A stretch of 5,173 nt of DNA. It comes from Paracoccaceae bacterium (GTDB taxonomy: Bacteria; Pseudomonadota; Alphaproteobacteria; Rhodobacterales; Rhodobacteraceae). Shown piece by piece: positions 1-5,173 of the stretch. The stretch covers positions 1 to 5,173 of the forward strand of contig SKNG01000492.1 of assembly GCA_007120685.1 (NCBI GenBank). Direction: 5' to 3'. Both the position numbers and the translations under genes were made by a program. The notes beneath the pieces were generated by a model that was not told the origin of the DNA, searched no databases, and worked only from the letters and a program-made list of their open reading frames with translations. Position 1 is the first letter of the stretch; each line of letters opens with the position of its first letter.

Positions 1-164
1 ACGGCATGGCCCGAAACCTCGAGCCGGCGCACCTTTCGCGCGCTGCCCTTGATGACGGTCTGGCCCAGGCTGACCTGCCCGTCCCCGGCGATCACCACCC
101 CGCCGCCGCGCCGCACCGCCAGAATGGTGGTGCCGTGCCAGCCGGGAAACCGTTCGTCGCTCAT
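1..164 (-). CDS. hslV: ATP-dependent protease peptidase subunit HslV (ClpQ), N-terminal part
   Basis: HslV is the threonine peptidase that stacks as two hexameric rings and, with the ATPase HslU, degrades misfolded and regulatory proteins in the cytoplasm. Reading leftward from the ATG at 164-162 gives 54 complete codons beginning MSDERFPGWHGTTILAVRRG; the rest lies beyond the left edge. The segment GTTILAVRR at residues 11-19 is the mature start of HslV: Gly11 would be the cleavage point and Thr12 the catalytic N-terminal nucleophile after removal of an 11-residue propeptide. AGDGQVSLGQ (residues 26-35) and the KGSARKVRRL stretch (39-48) are further family hallmarks. The start is supported by a Shine-Dalgarno sequence six bases upstream and by the normal propeptide length. 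hslU usually follows hslV but cannot be seen here. The gene is divergent from addB. Identification is from recognised family motifs; I am confident of it despite the truncation. Confidence 0.95.
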   Translation of the reverse strand, partial: MSDERFPGWHGTTILAVRRGGGVVIAGDGQVSLGQTVIKGSARKVRRLEVSGHA

Positions 165-170
165 CTGCCG

Positions 171-176
171 CCCCCT
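171..176 (-). promoter_or_regulatory. Shine-Dalgarno sequence of hslV
   Basis: On the minus strand AGGGGG lies six bases before the hslV ATG. It matches AGGAGG at five of six positions with near-ideal spacing. It fixes the ATG at 164-162 as the start. Confidence 0.8.
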
Positions 177-190
177 GATTGCGCAGCCCC

Positions 191-220
191 TATATGGCCG
201 CCACGGCCGGGCCAGACAAG
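191..220 (-). promoter_or_regulatory. candidate heat-shock (RpoH/sigma-32-type) promoter of hslV
   Basis: On the minus strand CTTGTC (220-215) is followed after 15 bases by GGCCATATA (199-191). The sigma-32 pattern is CTTGAA, then about 13-17 bases, then CCCCATNTA. The -35 box keeps CTTG and the -10 box matches at seven of nine positions. A start about seven bases downstream, near 184, would leave a leader of roughly 20 bases that contains the Shine-Dalgarno sequence. hslVU is a classic RpoH-controlled operon in proteobacteria, which makes this reading plausible. The same bases can be read as a housekeeping promoter, TTGTCT (219-214), 17 bases, CATATA (196-191), with a poorer -10 match; both sigma factors may use it. 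No transcript data are available here. Confidence 0.6.
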
Positions 221-229
221 CCACGGCCG
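200..229. repeat. 10-base direct repeat around the hslV -35 box
   Basis: GCCACGGCCG occurs at 200-209 and again at 220-229, exactly 20 bases apart, about two helical turns. The two copies lie on either side of the candidate hslV -35 element, and the first copy touches its -10 element. The core CACGGCC appears a third time at 266-272, at the edge of the nearby palindrome. The spacing would suit side-by-side binding of a regulator on one face of the DNA, but short G+C-rich repeats also arise by chance in such a genome. Confidence 0.5.
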
Positions 230-240
230 CAGTCCTGGCA

Positions 241-262
241 GAACGCGCGTTGGAACGCGCGT
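241..262. repeat. two tandem copies of GAACGCGCGT
   Basis: GAACGCGCGT occurs at 241-250 and 253-262, separated by TG, so the unit repeats every 12 bases. Each copy contains the self-complementary octamer ACGCGCGT (243-250 and 255-262), so the two octamers can also pair with each other as an inverted repeat. Another self-complementary octamer, GTGCGCAC, follows at 261-268. No known operator is recognised. It lies between the hslV promoter candidate and the addB start. Confidence 0.6.
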
Positions 263-266
263 GCGC

Positions 267-286
267 ACGGCCCTTCGAAGGGCCGT
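267..286. repeat. perfect 20-base palindrome upstream of addB
   Basis: The half-site ACGGCCCTTC (267-276) is followed directly by its exact reverse complement (277-286), with no mismatch and no spacer. As RNA it could form a hairpin of eight pairs closing a four-base UCGA loop. Neither side is followed by a run of T, so it does not look like a standard intrinsic terminator, and a terminator is not needed between divergent genes. It could be a dimeric regulator's operator or a leader hairpin in the addBA transcript. It sits 65 bases before the addB ATG. Confidence 0.7.
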
Positions 287-351
287 CTTCCCGCCCGGAC
301 CGAGGCCATCGGCGCTTCCTTGTCCGTGCCCGCCGCCTTAAGCTGGCTCCC

Positions 352-3291
352 ATGTTCGCCCCCTCTGCCACCCCCCGCCTGCTGGCCGAACCGCCCGGCG
401 CCGATTTCCCCGCCGCCGTCGTGCAGGGCCTGCGCGCGCGCATGGCGGGCCAGCCGCCGCAGGCGATGGCGCGGGTGACGATTCTGGCCAATAGCGGCGG
501 CATGCTGCGCCGGTTGCGCGCCGCGCTGATCGGCGACGGCGCGCCCGGTTTCCTGCCCCGCCTGCGCCTGGTCACCGCGCCGGGCGAGGCCGCGATGCTG
601 GCCCCGCCGCCGGCTTCGCCCCTGCGGCGGCATCTGGAACTGGCGCAACTGGTGCGCCGGCTGATCGACAGCGAACCGGATGTGGCCCCGCGCGCCGCCG
701 CCTTCGCGCTGGCCGAGTCGCTCGCCGCGCTGCTGGACGAGATGCAGGCCGAGGGCGTGCCCTTCGACGCGCTGGACCGGCTGGACGTCAGCGACCATTC
801 AGCGCATTGGGCACGGTCGCTGCGGTTTCTGCGGCTGGTCACCGGCTATCTGGGCACCGAGGCCGCGCCGGATACCCAGCGCCGCCAGCGCATGGCGGTT
901 GAGGCGCAAATCGCTCGCTGGCAGGCCACCCCGCCCGCCGATCCGGTGCTGGTGGTGGGCTCTACCGGCTCTCGTTCCGCCACGGCGATGCTGATGCAGG
1001 CCGTGGCGCGGCTGCCGCAGGGCGCGGTGGTGATGCCGGGGTTCGATTTCGACATGCCGCCGGCCGTCTGGGACCGGCTGGAGGACCCTCTGCAGGGAGA
1101 GGATCACCCCCAGTTCCGCCTTGCCGCCCTTATCCGCGTGCTGGGCGTGGGCCCTGGCGATGTGGTGCGCTGGTCCGACGCGCCCGCCCCGAACCCGGCC
1201 CGCGCGGCGCTGATCTCTCTGGCGCTGCGCCCGGCCCCGGTGACCGACCAGTGGCGGGCCGAGGGCGCCGGGCTGGGCGACCTGCCCCCCGCCACCGAGA
1301 ACCTGACGCTGATCGAGGCCCCCACCCCGCGGGCCGAGGCCATGGCCATCGCGCTGATCCTGCGCGACGCCGCCGCCACCGGGCAGCGCGCGGCACTGAT
1401 CACCCCGGACCGGGCGCTGGCGCGGCAGGTCTCGGCCGCGCTGGACCGCTGGCATGTCCGCGCCGATGACAGCGCGGGCCGGCCGCTGGGCCTGTCCGCC
1501 GCCGGCCGCTTCCTGCGCCATGTGGCGGATGCGCTGGCCGGGCCGATGACGGCCGAGGCGCTGGTCATCCTGCTCAAGCACCCCATCACCCATTCCGCCA
1601 CCGACCGCGGCCCGCATCTGCTGCTGACCCGCGCGCTGGAACTGACCCTGCGCCGGGGCGGCACGCTTTACCCCGCGCCTGCGGACCTGACCCGCTGGGC
1701 GGGCGATGACCCCGCGCGGCAGGCCTGGGCCACCTGGCTGACACCGCTGCTGACCGCCGGGCCAGCCGAAGAGGCCCCGCTGGCCGACTGGCTGCCCCGC
1801 CACTGGGCGCTGGCCGAACATCTGGCGCGCGGGCCGGGGGGCGCGGGCACCGGCGCGCTATGGGATGAACCGGCGGGCGAGGCTTCGCTGGCGCTGATGG
1901 CCGAGTTGCAGGAGCAGGCCGGGGCGGGTGGCGTGCTGTCCCACCTGGACTACACCGCCCTGATCGATCGCCTGCTGGCCGGGCAGGCCCTGCGCGAAGG
2001 TCAGGCAGCGCATCCCCTGATCAGCATCCACGGCATCCGCGAGGCGCGCGAGGTAGCCGCCGACATCACCGTGCTGGCCGGGTTGAACGAGGGCACCTGG
2101 CCCGCCATGCCCAGCCCGGACCCATGGCTGAACCGGCAGATGCGCCTGCAGGCGGGGCTTCTGCTGCCGGAACGCCAGATCGGCCTGGCCGCGCATGATT
2201 TCCAGCAGGCCGCCTGCACGCCGCGCGTGGTGCTGACCCGCGCCCGCCGCGATGCCGAGGCCGAGACCGTGCCCGCCCGCTGGCTGAACCGCCTGACCAA
2301 CCTGATCGCCGGTCTGCCGGATCAGCACGGACCCGCCGCGCTGGAGACGATGCGCGCACGCGGCCGGCACTGGCTGGACACCGCGCGGGCGTTCGAGGCC
2401 GATCACAGCACCCTGCCGCCAGAGGCGCGCACCCCCTCGCCCCGGCCCGCCCCCGCGCCACCCGCCGCCGCGCGGCCGCGAAAGCTGCGCGTCACCGCCG
2501 TCAAGACCCTGATCCGCGACCCCTACCAGATCTACGCGCGCGAGGTGCTGGGCCTGGAGGAGTTGGACCCCCTCTCCCCCCAGCCGGACGCAAGGCTGCG
2601 CGGCATCGTCCTGCACCGGCTCTTCGACGCCTATGTGCGCGCTCATCCGCCGGGCCAGCCGCCCGCACCCGATGCGCTGCTCGCCATGGCGGCCGAGATG
2701 CTGGCCCAGGACATCCCCGCGCCTGCCACGCGGCATTTCTGGCAGGCACGGCTGGCCCGCGTGGCCGATGACTTCACCCGCTGGAATGCCGACCAGCCCG
2801 GCACCCCGGCGCTGGCCGAAGAGACGGGCATCTGGCCGCTGATCAGCCCCATCTTCACCCTGACGGGCAAGCCCGACCGCATCGACGCCCTGCCAAATGG
2901 CAGCCTGTTCATCGCCGATTACAAGACCGGCACCCCGCCCAGCGCGCGCGAGCAGGAATATTTCGACAAGCAGTTGATCCTGTTGTCGCTCATGGCAGAG
3001 GACGGCGCCTTTCCGGGGCTGGACCCGGCACGCGTTGCCGGCGCGGCCTTCGTCGGCGTCGGCAGCAGCTTCAAGACCGTGGCGGCACCGGTGTCCGAGG
3101 GCGATCTGGCCGAACACCGCGAGAAACTTGCCACCCTGCTGGCCCGCTACCTGCGCCCCGCGCAGGGCTTCACCGCCCGGCGCGCGATGAAGGAGGACAA
3201 GGATAGCAGCCCCTATGACGCGCTTTCCCGCCTGGGCGAATGGGAAGTGACCGATGATGCGGTGACGATCACGGTGGGCGATCATGACTGA
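352..3291 (+). CDS. addB: double-strand break repair protein AddB, alphaproteobacterial type
   Basis: AddB pairs with AddA in the helicase-nuclease that resects double-strand DNA ends in the cytoplasm, producing a 3' tail for RecA. The product is 979 residues, normal for the alphaproteobacterial family. Residues 1 to about 690 form the helicase-like part. It contains PVLVVGSTGSRSATA (198-212) and the block around VLAGLNEGTWPAMP (574-587), followed by PERQIGLAAHDF (606-617). A Pro/Ala/Arg-rich linker (689-711) leads to a RecB/Cas4-type PD-(D/E)XK nuclease: DPYQIYAR (723-730), RGIVLH with His755, GKPDRID with Asp842, ADYKTG with Asp856 and Lys858, and Gln874. All expected nuclease residues are present. 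There is no Walker A motif: the N-terminal strand reads VTILANSGGM (42-51). The only cysteine is Cys622, so the four-cysteine iron-sulfur cluster of Bacillus AddB is absent. The ATG at 352 is chosen because MFAPSATPRLL...PPGADFP matches family N-termini. The frame stays open upstream to 49 but runs antisense through hslV. No Shine-Dalgarno sequence is visible. Confidence 0.95.
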   Translation: MFAPSATPRLLAEPPGADFPAAVVQGLRARMAGQPPQAMARVTILANSGGMLRRLRAALIGDGAPGFLPRLRLVTAPGEAAMLAPPPASPLRRHLELAQLVRRLIDSEPDVAPRAAAFALAESLAALLDEMQAEGVPFDALDRLDVSDHSAHWARSLRFLRLVTGYLGTEAAPDTQRRQRMAVEAQIARWQATPPADPVLVVGSTGSRSATAMLMQAVARLPQGAVVMPGFDFDMPPAVWDRLEDPLQGEDHPQFRLAALIRVLGVGPGDVVRWSDAPAPNPARAALISLALRPAPVTDQWRAEGAGLGDLPPATENLTLIEAPTPRAEAMAIALILRDAAATGQRAALITPDRALARQVSAALDRWHVRADDSAGRPLGLSAAGRFLRHVADALAGPMTAEALVILLKHPITHSATDRGPHLLLTRALELTLRRGGTLYPAPADLTRWAGDDPARQAWATWLTPLLTAGPAEEAPLADWLPRHWALAEHLARGPGGAGTGALWDEPAGEASLALMAELQEQAGAGGVLSHLDYTALIDRLLAGQALREGQAAHPLISIHGIREAREVAADITVLAGLNEGTWPAMPSPDPWLNRQMRLQAGLLLPERQIGLAAHDFQQAACTPRVVLTRARRDAEAETVPARWLNRLTNLIAGLPDQHGPAALETMRARGRHWLDTARAFEADHSTLPPEARTPSPRPAPAPPAAARPRKLRVTAVKTLIRDPYQIYAREVLGLEELDPLSPQPDARLRGIVLHRLFDAYVRAHPPGQPPAPDALLAMAAEMLAQDIPAPATRHFWQARLARVADDFTRWNADQPGTPALAEETGIWPLISPIFTLTGKPDRIDALPNGSLFIADYKTGTPPSAREQEYFDKQLILLSLMAEDGAFPGLDPARVAGAAFVGVGSSFKTVAAPVSEGDLAEHREKLATLLARYLRPAQGFTARRAMKEDKDSSPYDALSRLGEWEVTDDAVTITVGDHD
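3273..3278 (+). promoter_or_regulatory. weak ribosome binding site of addA inside addB
   Basis: GGTGGG lies five bases before the addA ATG, within the last codons of addB. It is a weak match to AGGAGG. With the 8-base overlap of the two genes, ribosomes finishing addB probably re-initiate on addA, so a strong site may not be needed. Confidence 0.4.
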
Positions 3292-5173
3292 CGCCCCGCT
3301 GGAACCGCTGGAACTGGACGAGGCCACCTGCCGCCAGATCACCGCTGCTGCGCCGGAACTTTCCACCTGGCTGTCGGCCAATGCGGGGTCCGGCAAGACG
3401 CGGGTGCTGACCGACCGCGTAGCGCGGCTGCTGCTGCGCGGCGCGAACCCGCAGCGCATCCTGTGCCTTACCTATACCAAGGCCGCCGCCGGCGAGATGC
3501 AGAACCGCCTCTTTGCCACGCTGGGCGGCTGGGCGATGCTGGACGACGCCGCACTGACCGCCGCGCTGATCGGGCTGGGCGAGGGCGCGCATCCCGAACA
3601 GCCGATCACCACCGACACGCTTGCCCGCGCTCGGCGGCTCTTTGCCCGGGCGATCGAGACGCCGGGCGGGCTGAAAATCCAGACCATCCATGCCTTTTGC
3701 AGCGCGCTTCTGCGCCGCTTCCCGCTGGAGGCCGGTGTTACGCCGGATTTCACCGAGGTTGAGGAACGCAGCCTCGCGCAGTTGCGCAACGAGTTGCTGA
3801 ACCGCATGGCCGAGGGGCCGGAGGCGCCGGCGCTGGAAGCGCTGGCCGGCGTGCTGGGCGAGGACAGGCTGGATTCGATGCTCGCCGCCTTGGGCCGCTT
3901 CCGTGCGGCTTTTGCCCCGAACAGCCCCGCGCCGGACCTGCACGCGGCGCTGGACCTGCCGCCGGGTTATGACGAGGCCACGCTGATGGCCGAGATCTTT
4001 GCCGGGCTGGAAGCCAGCATGGCGGCGACACTGCTGCCCGCGTTGCAGGACGTCGGCCCCACCGACCGGAAGCTGGGCGAAGCGCTGGCGCTGCTTGACG
4101 GCCCACCCGCCCGCCGGGACCTGCCGACACTGGAAGGCGCGCTACTGAACGGGCCGGGCGCGGCGAAGGCCGGTCCCTTCACCTCGAAAGCCGGCAGGAT
4201 CCCCACGCTGGGGCTGCAGAAAACCCTGACCGACGCCCAGCGCGCCGCCCTGCCCGCGCTGAACGCCCTCGCCGACCGCCTGGAAACAGCCCGCCCCCGG
4301 CGGCTGGCGTTGGAGACGCTGGAACGCACCCGGGCTCTGCATGCCTTCGCCCGCGTCTGGCTGCCGATGCTGGACGCCGCCAAATCCGCCCGCGGCTGGC
4401 TGGATTTCGACGACCTGATCGCCCGCGCGCAGGCGCTGCTCTTGCGCCCGGATGTGGCGCAATGGGTGCTCTACAAGCTCGATGGCGGGATCGACCACAT
4501 TCTGGTGGACGAGGCGCAGGATACCAGCCCCGGCCAGTGGCAGGTGATCGAACGCCTGACGCAGGAGTTCACCGCCGGGCAGGGCGCGCGGGGGGCCGAT
4601 GCGGCGGGGCTGGGGCGCACGATCTTCGTGGTGGGCGACCGCAAGCAGTCGATCTATTCCTTCCAGGGCGCCGATCTGCGCGGCTTCGACAGAATGCACC
4701 GCACCTTCGACGACGGGCTGGCCGGCGTTGGCGCGCGCCTGCATGACATGCAGCTTCTGCATTCCTTCCGCTCGTCCGATGCCGTGCTGCGGCTGGTCGA
4801 TCAGACATTCGACGGCGGCGGGGCAAGCGGCGGGGTCGGCGGCAGGCCGGAACATCTGCCCTTTTTCGACGCGCTGCCCGGCCGGGTGGACCTCTGGCCG
4901 CTGGTGCCGAAGCCGGAAAAGCCGGAAAAGGGCGATTGGGAAGACCCGGTGGACCGCCCTGGCACCGAGAACCATTTCGTGCAGCTGGCCCGGATGATCG
5001 CGGGCGAGATCCGCGCCATGATTGACCGGGGCGAACAGGTGATGGAGGGCAAGACCTGGCGGCCCATGCACGCGGGCGATGTGCTGATCCTGGTGCGCCG
5101 GCGCAAGACGCTCTTTCACGCCCTGATCCGCGCCTGCAAGGCCGAGGGGCTGGACATCGCCGGCGCCGACCGG
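3284..5173 (+). CDS. addA: double-strand break repair helicase AddA, N-terminal 630 residues
   Basis: AddA is the UvrD-like (superfamily 1A) motor and nuclease subunit of AddAB; it translocates 3' to 5' on DNA. The frame is open to the right edge, giving 630 codons, somewhat over half of the usual roughly 1,100-1,150 residues. Visible helicase motifs in order: Walker A ANAGSGKT (32-39, Lys38), motif Ia LCLTYTKAAAGEM (60-72), motif Ib KIQTIHAFC (131-139), WLDFDDLI (372-379), Walker B/motif II LVDEAQDTSPGQW (407-419, Asp409 and Glu410), motif III VGDRKQSIYSFQGAD (450-464) and motif IV LLHSFRSS (491-498). The catalytic ATPase residues are intact. Motifs V and VI and the C-terminal PD-(D/E)XK nuclease lie beyond the window. 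The ATG at 3284 overlaps the addB end as ATGACTGA. The resulting N-terminus places Walker A at about residue 32, as in relatives. A small KPE tandem repeat occurs at 543-548, in a stretch without recognised helicase motifs. No frameshift or stop was found on reading every codon. Confidence 0.96.
   Translation, partial: MTDAPLEPLELDEATCRQITAAAPELSTWLSANAGSGKTRVLTDRVARLLLRGANPQRILCLTYTKAAAGEMQNRLFATLGGWAMLDDAALTAALIGLGEGAHPEQPITTDTLARARRLFARAIETPGGLKIQTIHAFCSALLRRFPLEAGVTPDFTEVEERSLAQLRNELLNRMAEGPEAPALEALAGVLGEDRLDSMLAALGRFRAAFAPNSPAPDLHAALDLPPGYDEATLMAEIFAGLEASMAATLLPALQDVGPTDRKLGEALALLDGPPARRDLPTLEGALLNGPGAAKAGPFTSKAGRIPTLGLQKTLTDAQRAALPALNALADRLETARPRRLALETLERTRALHAFARVWLPMLDAAKSARGWLDFDDLIARAQALLLRPDVAQWVLYKLDGGIDHILVDEAQDTSPGQWQVIERLTQEFTAGQGARGADAAGLGRTIFVVGDRKQSIYSFQGADLRGFDRMHRTFDDGLAGVGARLHDMQLLHSFRSSDAVLRLVDQTFDGGGASGGVGGRPEHLPFFDALPGRVDLWPLVPKPEKPEKGDWEDPVDRPGTENHFVQLARMIAGEIRAMIDRGEQVMEGKTWRPMHAGDVLILVRRRKTLFHALIRACKAEGLDIAGADR
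4910..4927 (+). repeat. tandem 9-base repeat inside addA
   Basis: AAGCCGGAA is repeated twice head to tail and followed by AAGG, encoding Lys-Pro-Glu twice and then Lys (residues 543-549). The repeat is in frame and falls between DLWPLV (536-541) and the later HFVQLARMI (564-572) blocks, probably in a surface loop. It looks like a small replication-slippage duplication. Confidence 0.7.

Noticed and set aside
257..263. GCGCGTG, the Lactococcus Chi-like heptamer, near addB
   Set aside because: It is part of the GAACGCGCGT repeat, is short, and belongs to an unrelated lineage's enzyme.
252..266. Sigma-54 promoter (GG...GC) in the intergenic region
   Set aside because: The GG at 252-253 has no GC at the required ten-base spacing, and the flanking bases do not match TGGCAC/TTGCA.
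267..286. Intrinsic transcription terminator reading of the palindrome
   Set aside because: No T-run follows on either strand, and the flanking genes diverge, so neither ends here. Kept only as a palindrome of unknown role.
49..351. Extension of the addB reading frame upstream to an ATG at 49
   Set aside because: This stretch runs antisense through the hslV start and through the intergenic region, and its translation has no family resemblance. The AddB family N-terminus begins at the ATG at 352.
948..955. GCTGGTGG, identical to the E. coli Chi sequence, inside addB
   Set aside because: It encodes part of PVLVVG in the conserved frame, and the recognition sequence of alphaproteobacterial AddAB is not known to be E. 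coli Chi. A single 8-mer in G+C-rich DNA is expected by chance.
799..1821. 340-codon open frame on the minus strand opposite addB
   Set aside because: Same compositional shadow effect; Gly/Gln/Arg-rich with no motif and no ribosome site noted.
1858..3459. 533-codon open frame on the minus strand opposite addB and the addA start
   Set aside because: Shadow of a gene with G/C-rich third positions. The composition is low-complexity Gln/Arg/Gly/His-rich, it has no recognisable domain, and the addB frame opposite is clearly real.
4142..5119. 325-codon open frame on the minus strand opposite addA
   Set aside because: The opposite strand encodes intact helicase motifs (DEAQDTSPGQW, GDRKQSIYSF). 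The antisense product shows only composition-driven Gln/His/Arg-rich sequence.

Overview
The window is very G+C-rich with a strong preference for G or C at third codon positions. It carries the start of hslV, a divergent intergenic region, a complete addB and the first part of addA. Protein similarity and the AddAB-type recombination machinery point to an alphaproteobacterium. A member of the Rhodobacterales (Rhodobacter/Paracoccus-like) is the best guess, judged from remembered family sequence rather than a database search.

Layout. Positions 1-164 (minus strand) encode the N-terminal 54 residues of HslV, the peptidase of the HslUV (ClpYQ) heat-shock protease; the gene runs off the left edge. 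Positions 165-351 are a 187-base divergent intergenic region. Its hslV-proximal half has a good Shine-Dalgarno sequence and a heat-shock (sigma-32-like) promoter candidate, bracketed by a 10-base direct repeat. Its addB-proximal half has two short palindromic repeats and a perfect 20-base palindrome. Positions 352-3291 (plus) are a complete 979-codon addB. Positions 3284-5173 (plus) are the first 630 codons of addA, overlapping addB by 8 bases and cut by the right edge.

Function. AddA (helicase/nuclease) and AddB (inactivated helicase fold plus nuclease) form the heterodimer that processes double-strand DNA ends for RecA loading; it is the alphaproteobacterial counterpart of RecBCD. The overlapping genes are expected to be co-transcribed and translationally coupled. 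HslV is functionally separate (protein quality control) and reads away from addBA, so the two transcription units share only the intergenic region.

The coding content is conserved housekeeping machinery, and I see no undescribed system in it. What deserves a second look is the dense repeat and palindrome structure of the 187-base intergenic region. Less strongly, AddB lacks the Walker A motif and iron-sulfur cysteines known from Bacillus AddB.
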